Below are positions 1-10,445 of a DNA stretch of 64,000 nt, piece by piece (position 1 is the first letter of the stretch; every line of letters starts with the position of its first letter). Location of the stretch: contig NC_083681.1 in assembly GCF_033118175.1 (NCBI RefSeq), forward strand, positions 19,920,001 through 19,984,000, written 5' to 3'. The position numbers and the translations under genes are program-made. The notes below the pieces were generated by a model, which did not search any database, had not been told where the DNA came from, and saw only the letters and a program-made list of their open reading frames with translations. Source of the DNA: Dama dama. Taxonomy: Eukaryota; Chordata; Mammalia; Artiodactyla; Cervidae.

Positions 1-562
1 GGAAGGAATCTGAGTCCCTGCATGATTCTATGGTCCCTATCTCATAAAATTATGATGTAAAGAAGAAACAGACCATTATTGTATTATGCCACTGAGGTTG
101 TTATAGCAGCTAAGTTTATTTAACCAAATATAGTTTATTTTAGATTTTATTTTTCTTATCTACTGCATGATGGGGGTCCGAATTCTAGGTAGATTGTATA
201 GGTGAGCATGATGGCATTTTGTATTTGAATGTGCACTCTTTCCTTTGGCCAAGGACATTGAAGATTGTTTGCATTAAGGCCTTAAACATCATTCGTGTTT
301 AATGTATTCTTCCACCCATCTCTAAGCTTCACTTTCCCCTTCCCACAGGTCCTACTGCCACCAAAATGGAACTGGATTCTGACTGTGTGTCAAAGAAAAA
401 CAAGGAGAATCTGAGACTTTTAAGCTGTGGGGGAATTTATAAAATATTAAAACTCAAAATTGAGGATTATGCAACCCTGAAGAATAGTTATCTTTTGCAT
501 ATACCTTTTCAGTTTCTAATACACAGGCATACATACACAAACAGTTATAGATAAAAGCACTA
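1..562. other. unassigned sequence
   Basis: I recognise no repeat or gene here. A pyrimidine-rich tract ending in CCCACAG at 342-348 resembles a 3' splice site. It is followed by a 62-codon open frame at 366-554 whose ATG has A at -3 and G at +4. No matching donor site or known protein similarity is visible, so no exon is called. Confidence 0.4.
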
Positions 563-785
563 GCTAAAATTTATTGAGAGATTATTGCATGAGAATCACT
601 CCGAAATATTTTTATTTCTCAGAGTAGCCTCATAGAATGGGCATTGTTCATCCAGCTTTCAAATAGAGAATCTGAGGTCCAGAGAGAGTAAGTAATTTGT
701 CTGAGATGACATGAAGTGATGAGGTCCACCTCCATGCCTGCTCTGACCTAGGTCCTGTCTGCTGTGCTGTTCTAACTGATAGTAC
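563..785 (-). mobile_element. MIR SINE (ancient)
   Basis: Reading along the plus strand, the copy shows the reverse-complement MIR order: a TTTATTGAG end, a degraded middle, then a core resembling GAGAATCTGAGGTCCAGAGA and AAGTAATTTGTCTGAGATGA. This is the typical MIR core and tRNA-related part on the minus strand. It is strongly diverged and no target duplication can be seen, as expected for the age of the family. Confidence 0.7.
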
Positions 786-1667
786 ACTGTCTTTATTCTG
801 GGGATACTCTGGGGGATGGCCCTAGGGTTGGTGACCCTCCTTTCTCACGACTTGTCCAGTTGTATAAGACCCCTAAGTCCTTGTTGACCCCAAGTCCTTG
901 TGCCTTGTTGACCCTCAGCCTCCTGCATCTTTTCTTACCAAGGTTCTGACCCTGAGCAGACCCCTGTCTGCCAAGGGCAATGGAACAGCTAGCACGGGAG
1001 AATGAAGGGTTTTCTTAGGCCAGTGGTTGTCACGTGGAGCAAGGCAATAGGAAAGATGACTAGAAGGTGAAATAGACAGGATATTATAGTCACAGGGTGA
1101 GCTAGGCAAGGGGAAGAGAAGAGTCAAGCGTGTTCCTAGGTTTTTGCCATCGGACCGCTGAATGGGCAGCATGTGCAGGAAAGGACCAGCCCTAAGAGAA
1201 AATTAGGAAGGAAGCTTGGATCCGCATGTGCCTCCCATATGTACCACCATCTCTTGAGATATTATACAAATTCAGGGAGGTTTTTCTGGGCCATATGGTC
1301 AGGAGTCAGTGTCTAACAACCCTCAGGACATTTAACTGAATTTTAACCAATTATAACAAGAGCTAAAGGATGGTTCAGTTCATTTTTTTATTGTCCAATG
1401 TGTCTGTGTTTGATGAAGCTCATTTATGGCAAAGTGTAACTTTGCTGGCTTCCATGGGGTGTTTTTCTTCTGTGAATATTGTTCTTTTACATAGTTATGA
1501 ATTTTATCACATTTGTGTACATATACAAGACACTCTCTAAAATAGTTTTTTTTTTTTTTTCTAAAAGAGAGCTTTAGAGATACAATTTGGAACTAAATTG
1601 AGATGAACCTCTTTTAACTTTTGCTTTCAATACCTAGAACTAACTTTTCTTGGGCCCTGATTGTCTA
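786..1667. other. unassigned sequence with poly-T tract
   Basis: I recognise no gene. A short imperfect direct repeat of AAGTCCTTG...TTGACC lies near 870-915 and a 15-16 base T run near 1546-1560. The rest shows no family I can name. Confidence 0.4.
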
Positions 1668-1845
1668 AGCTGGTGGTTTCCGTACATAACTCCTGGTCAA
1701 GATTACCTGGGATGCTTTTCGGCAGATACAGCTTCTTGCCATGAGCCCTCCTCCAGGAGGTTCTGATTCATTTGTGCTGAAGCATTTGCACTCTTAAGTT
1801 CATCAGAAAATTCTGATGAGCAGCTGGTTGTGGAAATCACCCATT
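1668..1845 (+). mobile_element. MER5A-like hAT DNA transposon remnant
   Basis: The stretch follows the order of a MER5A non-autonomous hAT element: a CTGGTGGTTTCC end resembling the terminal repeat, then a GATTACCTGGGATGC block, CCAGGAGGTTCTGATTCA, GCATTTGCACTC, and a GATGAGCAGCTGGTTG end. It is non-coding, ancient and diverged. The Bov-tA at 1861 inserted directly next to it. Confidence 0.6.
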
Positions 1846-1860
1846 CTAGTCACAGCTTCT

Positions 1861-2070
1861 GGGGGCTTCCCAGATGGCACAAGTGGTAAAGAACCCACCT
1901 ACCAATACAGGAGACATAAGAGACATGGGTTTGATCCCTGGACCAGGAAGATCCAAGGCATGGCAACCCACTCCAGTGTTCTTGGCTGGAGAATCCCATG
2001 GACAGAGGAGCCTGGCTAGGTATAGTCCATGGGGTCGCAAAGAGTCAGACATGACTGAGCACCAACACAC

Positions 2071-2107
<37 letters not shown>

Positions 2108-2110
2108 CAC
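1861..2110 (+). mobile_element. Bov-tA SINE with CA microsatellite tail
   Basis: The tRNA-Glu-derived head begins GGGGCTTCCCAGATGGC and is followed by the BovB-related body (CCAGTGTTCTTGGCTGGAG, then GGGGTCGCAAAGAGTCAGAC). The element is flanked by AGTCACAGCTTCT at 1848-1860 and AGTCATAGCTTCT at 2111-2123, a 12/13 target-site duplication. The CA repeat at 2063-2110 lies inside the duplication, so it grew from the SINE 3' tail. Such elements are transcribed by RNA polymerase III and moved by BovB enzymes; no coding capacity. Confidence 0.93.
2063..2110 (+). repeat. (CA)n microsatellite
   Basis: About twenty CA dinucleotides with one CG and one TG interruption form the 3' tail of the Bov-tA element. 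The run is long enough that length polymorphism between individuals is likely. Confidence 0.95.
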
Positions 2111-2310
2111 AGTCATAGCTTCTAGATTTAAAATCCCAGCTTTGGTTATATCAGCATTTTATTTTCATTGAAGAAGATGCACGCATTTCAGTACAGAAGT
2201 AAATGTGTTTTATTAACAAAAACAGGTATTAAATTACTGACTGCTTGATATTACCAGACACTGGGTAGGGACTTCTTAGGAATTATTTTACTTAGTGTAG
2301 TCTTCATTGA

Positions 2311-2526
2311 GGGCTTCCCTGGTGGCTCAGTGATGAAGAATCTGCTTACAATGCAGGAGACATGGGTTTGATTCCTGGGTTGGGAAGATCCCCTGGAGGA
2401 GGGCATGGCAACCCACTCCAGTATTCTTGCCTGGAGCATCCCATGGACGGAGGAGCCTGATGGGCTACAGTCTATATGGTTGCAAAGAGTCGGACACAAC
2501 TGAAGTGACTAAGCATAACACAGCAC
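2311..2526 (+). mobile_element. Bov-tA SINE
   Basis: A complete copy: a head starting GGGCTTCCCTGGTGGCTCAG, a B-box-like region near 2368, then the body and a CA-rich AACACAGCACA tail. It is bounded by AGTCTTCATTGA at 2299-2310 and AGTCTTCACTGA at 2527-2538, an 11/12 target duplication. Confidence 0.95.
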
Positions 2527-2549
2527 AGTCTTCACTGATAAGGTATAGA

Positions 2550-2685
2550 ACATCCTTATGTTTTAAATTCACAGAAACTGAAGCCAAAAGAGGTTAAAGA
2601 AATTATCTGAGTCACTAGTTCACATGACCAAATGGAGAAATATGGTTAGAACCCAAGGATCTCTGACCCTGGAAGGAAGCCTATT
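2550..2685 (-). mobile_element. MIR SINE fragment
   Basis: Contains the MIR core in reverse: CAGAAACTGAAGCCAAAAGAGGTTAAAGAAATTATCTGAG-like sequence followed by GGTTAGAACCCAAGGATCTCTGACC. Diverged, with no clear ends. Confidence 0.6.
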
Positions 2686-3302
2686 TCTGAACGGCTACCC
2701 AAGGTTGCCAATTTATGGGATTAGTGATGATTCCAGAATTTCTCAGCTACTTTTTGCCTTTTGGAGATAAGACTTTTCCCCTTGTTATTAATGGGAGAGC
2801 AATAAGTCAAAGCTGACACTTCCTACAGTAGCCAAGCACACTAGAAAAATCTTGTTTATCTGCTAAACAACTTTAGGCCCTTATTAAGAAAAACAAAGAG
2901 AAGAAGATCAAAACAAAAACTATGCTTTCCTAAATATTTGAACCAACTTTTTAGGCCAGGATTGAGTTAATTTTATTACTTATAAGTAATATCTTTTATT
3001 GCACAGTTAATGTATCTAGTTAACTACACCCGTAGGATGTTCTTTCTGTTTGCACTGTCATAAATCATTGAAAGACTGTTAATAGTAACACAGACTTAGT
3101 CACTCTGATACCTCTGTTGCTAATAGGGACTATAAAAATAGATGGACGTGTGAAGAAATGTGTCTTCTAAAACTTGCCAGGCTTGAATGGGGCAGAAGCA
3201 TGGACCTGGAAAGTCAAGCCCATAAATGCCTTTGGGATGAGGAGGCTAATGACAAGTGTTCCATCACCTCACTTTTGCGTGGCTCTTTATGGAGCACTTG
3301 AG
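2686..3302. other. unassigned AT-rich sequence
   Basis: No gene or recognisable repeat. Several A-rich tracts near 2888-2925 could be remnants of an old element, but I cannot assign one. Confidence 0.4.
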
Positions 3303-3311
3303 TTTACTTTT

Positions 3312-3403
3312 TTTTTTTTCCATTTATTTTTATTAGTTGGAGGCTAATTACTTTACAATATTGTAGTGGGTTTTGTCATACATTGACATGAATCAGCCAT
3401 GGA
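3312..3403 (-). mobile_element. L1 3' tip, 92 bp, minus strand
   Basis: The sequence is the reverse complement of the ruminant L1 3' end: poly-T, then TTAGTTGGAGGCTAATTACTTTACAATATTG and on to CATGAATCAGCCATGG. The same 3' end is seen in the plus-strand L1 at 18713-19252. TTTACTTTT at 3303-3311 and 3404-3412 flanks it as a target duplication. This is an extremely 5'-truncated insertion made by L1 machinery. Confidence 0.9.
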
Positions 3404-3412
3404 TTTACTTTT

Positions 3413-4678
3413 GAATAACCCCGTGAGGCTGGCACTTTGGCCTCGCCTTCAGGTGAGGAGGCCCAGGCAGCTTCTAGTCCGGAGCATCTTCCTCCCATCA
3501 CAGCCGCCTCTGGGTCTAGGTGGACCACTGCCAGGCGCTGGCTTATCCCCACTTTATCTCACCACCTACTGATCCTCACCAGGCCTTTGGATCCTGCAGG
3601 TTACCTCCGTGCTTGATTTGAAGTGAGTTGGGCTGAGATTCCACATCGCTCCAGGCTGTGCCCACGTACTTCAATCGCTGGAAAAGGAAACAGAAGCTGA
3701 ATGGCCATTCGGCTTCACAGAGGGGAATGTGCCATCAATTCTCAGCCTTTTCAATAGCTCTGCTTTATTAGGGTGTGAGCCAGGGATATTTTTCTTCGTT
3801 TTCTAACAGTGCTCACACAAAGATTATTGCTTTGTAATGTTTAGTTTTCTCAGCACTGTAGCAGAATTAAATGAAGACCAAGAGGGAGCCGGAAGGGAGG
3901 GAGGGGTAGCGTCTCCTCGCCTGGGATCCTCCTCTCGGCCCAGTTTCCTGTATTTAATGAACACAGTGGCAAACATAAGAATTGACCCACATGCTGTGGG
4001 CCTCCATAGAACCAGGGCAGGCACTGCAGAAATGAAGAAAAAATATCATTGAAAGTGTTTCTGAAATTGGATCGCTCCTTTTCTTTTCCCCCCAGCAGGC
4101 CCGTGCAGCAGGTACTTGTGATTTTCTAGTTGGAACTAGGTTGAAGGGAGGAGGAGAGACATATGAGAGTGTTTTTCTAGGTCTTCGTGTTTTATTAACC
4201 TGTAAGTGGGTTAATTTCATCGCACTTCCAATTCTAATTTATCTGCATCTCTAGGACTAAATGGAAGCCGAAGTCAATGAGTGCTCGGTTCAGATGGGGC
4301 CAGAGGCTGTGTGGAAGAGAACTATAGGAATTTTATGTCAGAACTAGACACAGGTTTGAAAAGAGTTCTGAGATGACCATCAGAGTTCTGTGGAGATTGC
4401 AAAGTGGTTTGTCCTGTAAAGAGTTGGCCCAGTGAGGTCTCAGCACTCCAAGGAAGAATGACATCAGCCTGTGGGTAATTCTCATTCCTCTGATGAGCTG
4501 ATTGGGCGATGAAGTCATCTCTCCAGTGAGGTTGATGGGGTGCTGGCTGCTTTCCCTCTGCAGCCTCAGCAGGATCTGGTTTTGTACCACCAACCGTGGA
4601 GGAAGAGACCATTTCCGGTCCACTACCAACCAGACCCAACCCCAGTGAGCCAATGAGAAAAAGAACATGCAGGTGAGA
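3413..4678. other. unassigned sequence, locally GC-rich
   Basis: The part 3413-3720 is richer in G+C than its surroundings. Open frames up to 122 codons occur on the minus strand around 4333-4701, but composition and motifs do not mark them as coding. No repeat is named. Confidence 0.4.
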
Positions 4679-4702
4679 GATCTAGATCTAGATCTAGCCA
4701 TA
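4679..4702. repeat. (GATCTA)4 self-complementary hexamer repeat
   Basis: Four perfect copies of GATCTA. The unit embedded in the array reads AGATCT/CTAGAT, so the array is palindromic and can fold on itself. Confidence 0.9.
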
Positions 4703-4894
4703 GTTAGGTAGAGAGAGAAGGATAAATCAAACCAATGGAACAGAATCTTAGCAAAAGGAGCAGCTAGAGGAAATCAGCAGAGATATAATAAGAGAACCTA
4801 AAAAGATTTAAGTGCAATACAAAAGGAATACCTAGTGGGAAAAAAATCCTCATTAATCAATTCAGTAGGTGTAACTGAAAGAGTTAATGGTTAC
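4703..4894. other. unassigned A-rich sequence
   Basis: Short purine-rich stretch between the hexamer repeat and the Tigger terminus. No gene or repeat recognised. Confidence 0.3.
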
Positions 4895-4896
4895 TA

Positions 4897-7005
4897 CAGT
4901 AAGTTTTCTACATACAGACTTTTTAAGTTGTGAGCTTTCAAAGTTGCAAACGTACATTTGCATGTCCAGTCATGTAGGTTAGTTCACGTGTCTGGCATAC
5001 ATTGTCACGTGCAGGTGTCCTCTACAAGTTGTTATGCTTTTGTGCACTTTACTGTATATACTGTATAGAGTACAGCAGTACAGTATGTTTATTTCAGGTG
5101 TAGGATGTCCAGAAGCAAGTGTAAAAGCAATGGTGATACCTGGAGCTGCTAAGAAGCACCAAGCAATAATGATGGAAACAAAAGTAAAAATAATTGAGAG
5201 AGTGGAACAAGGCAAAAAGATGGTAGATGCCCATTCTTATAACACGAATCATTCAACCATCGGCACGATTCTAAAAAACAGGGACAAGATCATGGAACAT
5301 GTGAAGTCTGCTCTGCCAGTGATAGCAACAATATTATCAAAGAAGCGTGGAAAAGTGATGGAGGAGATGGAGAAACTTCTCAGTGTGTGGATGTAGGATT
5401 AGCTTCAGTGTCAAGTCCCACTCAGCTTAACGCTGATTCAAGAGAAAAGTAAAAGCCTTTATGAAGACTTGAAGAAGAAACATGGCAAAGAATCAGAGGG
5501 CATATCTTTTAATGCTAGCCATGGCTGATTTCATTGCTTCAAGGCCAGAGCCAACCTTCACAACATAAAAGTAAGTAGTGAGACAGCAAATGCAGTTACA
5601 GTAGCTGCCTGGGAATTTTCTGTAATGCTTTGAGAAATTATTGATGAAAGCACATATTACCTGAGCAAGTTTTTAATGTGGATGGAACTAGGTTCCAGAA
5701 GCAGGTGGAAAAGCAATGGTAATGTATCTGGAACTACTAAGAAGCACTGGGAATTTATACTGGAAGAGGATGCCAGACTGAAGTTACATCAGTAAGGAGG
5801 AAAAGTTGATCCCAGGCTACAAAGCAGCAAAGGGTAGGCTAACTTCTTTGTTTGGTGGCAACCCTTCCAGCAATAGGAAGCTGAAGCCTCTCTTAGTGTA
5901 TCATTCAGAGAGCCCAAGAGTCCTTAAAAATATAGCCAAGTGCTCTCTTCCTATTGTGTAGAAGAGTAACCACAAAGCCTGGGTTTCACAGTTCATTTTC
6001 CAGGGCTTTATTTTTCCATCACTTTATCCCAGGGCTGGAAAAGCAGTTCTTGGAGAAGGACATTTTCTGCTGCTCAACAGTGCTTCAGGCCACCCCCTGT
6101 TCATGGACGACTTTCACCCCAGCATCAAAGTAGTGCATCTGCCACTGAATGCTACATCGCTCATCCAACCTATGGACCAAGGGGTAAAAGCGACTTTCAA
6201 GAAATGTCACACTCTTTGTCAGGCAGTAAAAGTGAGTGATGAAACAGGAACAACCTGGTGATAATTTTGGAAGATCTATCACATCTATAAGTCCATAAAA
6301 AACATTAACTTTCTTTGGCATAAAGTTATGGCCATCGCCATGAATGGAGCTTGGAAGAACATTTGCCTGCAGCTTGTTCACAATTTTTGTGGATCTGAAG
6401 ACAGATGAGGAGTCCAGAGAGGTCTTGAGCTACTTAGTGACCCTCAGTGAGAAGCTAGAGCTAGATCTGTAAAAGGATGACACCATTGAACTCTTTGTTC
6501 TGCAATATGAGGAGCTTACTAATGAAGACCTGATGGAATTGGAGGCCCAGAGAAAGGCTGAAGAGAGACAAGGGGAAGAAGCAACTGAAGAACTGAAGAG
6601 ATTCGTGATGCAGCAAATGGCAAGGGGATTTTTTCCATTTGAGGAGGCACCATTAACTTTTGAGGCACAAGGACCTGAATATAGTACATGAAGGCTGCAG
6701 CATCCATTCAGAATGCAATCCAGCGCTACCATGTCATCTATGACAAGAAAAAAAAAAAGAGTTACTACCCAAACATCACTGGATCATTTTTTCAAAAGAG
6801 TAGGTAGAATTGAATCCAGCAAGGAACCGGAACCTGGGCAATTAACATCAGGTGTGAATGAAATTGCAGCTTGCCCTCCATCTCCTATCGACTCTACCCT
6901 TTCCTGCCTCCTCTCCCTCCTCCTGTCTAATTCTACTTGCCTGTTCACTCAATGCCAGCCCCATCCTGCCAGCGCTTGTATTGCACTCCTGTACTTTTTA
7001 AGATA
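4897..7005 (+). mobile_element. Tigger-type (pogo/Tc1-mariner) DNA transposon, 3' end lost
   Basis: The element opens with a terminal repeat CAGTAAGTTTTCTACATAC directly after a TA dinucleotide (4895-4896), as expected for Tigger. A decayed transposase gene and its 3' non-coding part follow. The copy breaks off at the BovB insertion, and no 3' terminal repeat can be found after that insertion, so the right end is deleted or too diverged. Tigger elements stopped moving early in placental mammal evolution; this is a fossil. Confidence 0.88.
5105..6925 (+). pseudogene. Tigger transposase pseudogene
   Basis: The ancestral start is the ATG at 5105. The N-terminal CENP-B-like DNA-binding part is readable (KIIERVEQGKKMVD, then IGTILKNRDKIMEHVKSA) in the frame of 5034-5396, so a frameshift lies between the ATG and about 5145, and a TAG ends that frame at 5394. 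Further downstream a DDE-type catalytic region is visible in other frames. The first acidic position survives in AATGTGGAT (5674-5682) and the third in QPMDQG (6166-6183). At the second site (6069-6080) the usual Asp codon reads AAC (Asn). Several stops and shifts make the protein dead. The C-terminal SLDHFFKR-like segment runs openly into the BovB. Confidence 0.85.
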
Positions 7006-8110
7006 CCTTGACTATGCCAAAGCCTGTGACTGTGTGGATCACAACACACTGTGGAGAATTCTTAAAGAGATGGGAATACCAGACCACCTGGCCTGCCTTC
7101 TGAGAAATCTGTATGCAGGTCAGGAAGCAACAGTTAGAACTGGACATGGAACAACAGATGGTTCCAAATAGGGGAAGGAGTATGTCAAGGCTGTTTATTG
7201 TCACCCTGCTTATTTAACTTATATGCAGAGTACATCATGAGAAACGCTGGGCTGGAAGAAGCACAAGCTGGAATCAAGATTGCCGGGAGAAATATCAATA
7301 ACCTCAGATATGCAGATGACACCACCCTTATGGCAGAAAGTGAAGAGGAACTAAAAAGCCTCTTGATGAAAGTGAAAGAGGAGAGTGAAAAAGTTGGCTT
7401 AAAACTCAACATTCAGAAAACTAAGATCATGGCATCTGGTCCCATCACTTCATGTGAAGTAGATGGGGAAACAGTGGAAACAGTGACAGACTTTATTTTC
7501 TCAGGCTCCAAAATCACTGCAGATGGTGACTGCAGCCATGATATTAAAAGATGCTTGCTTCTTGGAAGAAAAGCTATGACAAACCTAGACAGAGTATTAA
7601 AAAGCAGAGATGTATCATTCTAGCTGTCTAGAGATCTAATGTCTTGCCAACTAAGTTCCATCTAGTCAAAGGTATGGTTTTTCCAGTAGTTGTATGGATG
7701 TGAGAGTTGGAGTATAAAGAAAGTTGAGTGCCAAGGAATTGATACATTTGAGCTGTCGTGTTGGAGAAGACTGCTTGGATGGCAAGGAGATCAAGCTAGT
7801 CAATCCTAAAGGTAATCAATCCTGAATATTCATTGGAAGGATGATGGTGAAGCTGGAACTCCCAATACTTGGGCCACCTGATGCGATGAACTGACTCACT
7901 GGAGAAGACCCTGATGCTGGAAAGATTGAAGGCAGGAGGAAAAGGGGACAACAGAGGATGAAATGGTTGGATGGCATCACTGACTTGATGGACATGAGTT
8001 TGAGCAAGCTCCGGGAGTTGGTGATGGACAGGGAAGCCTAATGTGCTGCAGTCCACGGGGTTGCAAAGACTCGGACATGACTGAGTGACTGAACTGAACT
8101 GAACATAAAG
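7006..8110 (+). mobile_element. BovB (RTE clade) LINE, 5'-truncated
   Basis: The copy starts within the reverse transcriptase domain at DYAKACDCVD and runs to the typical CTGAACTGAACTGAAC tail. It carries the RT motif YADD at 7309-7320 within a clean 141-codon stretch (7198-7623). Stops and shifts in the last third leave no full protein. TTTTAAGATA at 6996-7005 and TTTTAAAATA at 8111-8120 form a likely target duplication (9/10). BovB supplies the reverse transcriptase and endonuclease that mobilise Bov-tA SINEs. It is embedded in the Tigger element. Confidence 0.92.
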
Positions 8111-8120
8111 TTTTAAAATA

Positions 8121-9542
8121 ATCAAAGTAGTAATATAGTGGGTTTGAAGATGTTTGTGAAAACTAAGAAGGCCTAGAAAGCTTTTTTCTTCTGTGTCCTA
8201 GGTTAGAGTACACCTTCTTGAATTGTTCCAGTGTTAATATTAACTTACATTTAAAAGAGCCTTGAAATTGAAAAATCTTCTGTGCCAGCACCAAATAATT
8301 CTTACAAAATCCCAAGGCTTTCTTGGTGAATAAAGGGGAAACTGGTATGCCTCATGCACCTTTATGACTTTGCAGTCCCGGAACAGATTTCCATGTTTAT
8401 TTATAGAAAGAGAATCCGTCTCTTTGTCTCTAATTCCTCCTGCTTATTGCTGCTCACCAGTGTGAAAATGTTGCCTTGGTTAGTCAGGGGAGAAGGTGCA
8501 TCTGCCCTTCCTGTAATGACCTCATGTCTGCCCTGAGCCCTGGCAGGATGGGCCAGTTTGGTGGGGGTGCTGGGGAGGAGGGAAGTCCTCAAGCAGAGGT
8601 CAACTAGCTTCTGCTACACTGGTAGTGACTCGGCCTCATCCTCTATAGGGCAAGGGATTGTTTGCATGGAGTTGGGGGTGCCAATGTTGCAGCTACAGAA
8701 CTGTCTCTTTGGCCTCTGAAGAGGAGGTAGTGGCAGGAAGATGTGTGAATGGGCATCTCTCAGACATCTTCCTGCACGTGGTCAGCATGCCCCATCTGCC
8801 TGAGAAGAGTGTGGGTTTCCTCAAGGTGAGTTTTTTGCTTGGCTTCTGCCAAGTATAACTCAACAGACTGCCATTGGATTTTCTCCCCCATTGGTGATTT
8901 TCTTTCTAAGATGATCTTTTGTGAAATCATAGAAGATTTTATCTTTCTGTCCAAGATAAATTGCATTACTCTGTTCTCTTTTTGTCTTCTTCATCTTGCA
9001 TTCCTGTGTCCCATCCCCTTTCCCTTCTCCCATACCACTATGTTTGACGCTGTTAGGACATTTAACTCTCCATGAGATGTTGGCTTTCATACCAATAATA
9101 GATATCTCAGACTGACTCCTGGAGACAAAGTTATTCTTACATTTTTTGAGTACTGTTGTTTAGTATTAGAAGGAATCTTTTTGACAAAAACCAAATTGCG
9201 GTATTGGACACTGTACATTTTATTTTAAGAAATATCAAGTTTATTTGATTGGCACCAGTCTGGATAAAATAAGTTAGGGCAAGAAAGAGAGTTTGAATGC
9301 ATAGAGGACAAATTATGGTAGGTCTAGTCCTCAGGATATCTAATTTTTCAGGTTAAAAATTGGGACACATAGTCTGGAAAATACTTTTGTAATAGTAGAG
9401 ACAATAAGGAAGACTGTTTAATGTTTGGACTGTCCTAGAACATAGAAAGAAATAAGTACTCCATCTCAGAGTATGAAGCAAGGAAGCAGAAAGAATCATG
9501 CTACTTAGATGTTAAGAAAGCAAAATTTTAGTTTCATTGCTG
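8121..9542. other. unassigned sequence
   Basis: No host exon or interspersed repeat recognised. Short open frames (up to 78 codons) look like chance. Confidence 0.4.
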
Positions 9543-9577
9543 CCTCTGAAATCCCATTGGTCCTAGGATTTCAGAGG
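9543..9577. repeat. perfect 12-bp inverted repeat
   Basis: CCTCTGAAATCC (9543-9554) and GGATTTCAGAGG (9566-9577) are exact reverse complements separated by 11 bases. The stem is too short to propose a microRNA or transposon end. Confidence 0.85.
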
Positions 9578-10299
9578 TCAGAGCCTAACTCTGTTGAATA
9601 ATTATTCAGGGAGTCACATCATAGAGTAAATTCTGCCTCTTTTCAAGTAAATGATAGGAAATTATTTGGAGAGATTTCTGGTCAGTTTTATGAACTTGAG
9701 ATTGCTAATGTTTGAAGGAGCCTGGGAAAGACGTAATTAAGGGCATTTGCTGTAGATTGCTATATTGAATCTTGCTTCTGGGTGCATGCTGCACTTGAAA
9801 ATGAAATTGGAATTTTAAAAACACAATCAACATCTCTGCAATTCTCCAGCTTCTGCCCAAACCCCTGGGCTTTTTGTCTTTTGCAGTCTTTGAAATGAAA
9901 ACAGACTCCTTGGTTGCTTATGGCTCCACGTTGTTGTTCGTGTTTCCACTGAGAGGAATGTTAATTGCTTTTACAGTACAGAAATATGAGCCTCCAGGAT
10001 TTTTCAGGAAAAGGGCCAAATTGTTGCTAATGTAAGATTTCTCAAAATCACTCATAATGGACTGAAACAATCTATTTTGAATTTGGAATATGACTAACAA
10101 TTATTTTAATGGATTGAATTTCAACCTTTTCTTACATACTATTTTTATTGAGTTTGATTCCTTAAAAAATTGAGGGTGAATTGTGTTACTTCTAGGTGTA
10201 TCTTATGGCTAAGAAAATAAGCACTAGCCTCTCATTATCTTTAATGAGGGGTCATTTCATCAACAACATGGGGTCCTGGAAGTAGAAGGGACCTGGCAG
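9578..10299. other. unassigned sequence
   Basis: Nothing recognised; AT-rich, with no long open frame. Confidence 0.35.
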
Positions 10300-10445
10300 C
10301 CATGTTATTCATCTATTGCATTTTGTATATGAGGCACATAGAAAATGCTCAGAGAGGTTGTTCTGGCCCCAGTGCTCACAGCTAGTTAGAAGGTCTGTAA
10401 GCCAAGCAGCTAGATCTTTCCATCTCACAGTTCTGCACTTAGAAG
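10300..10445 (-). mobile_element. MIR SINE fragment
   Basis: Shows reverse MIR core features: TTTTGTATATGAGGCACATAG, then CTCAGAGAGGTTG and CTCACAGCTAGTTAGAAGG. Diverged; limits approximate. Confidence 0.65.
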
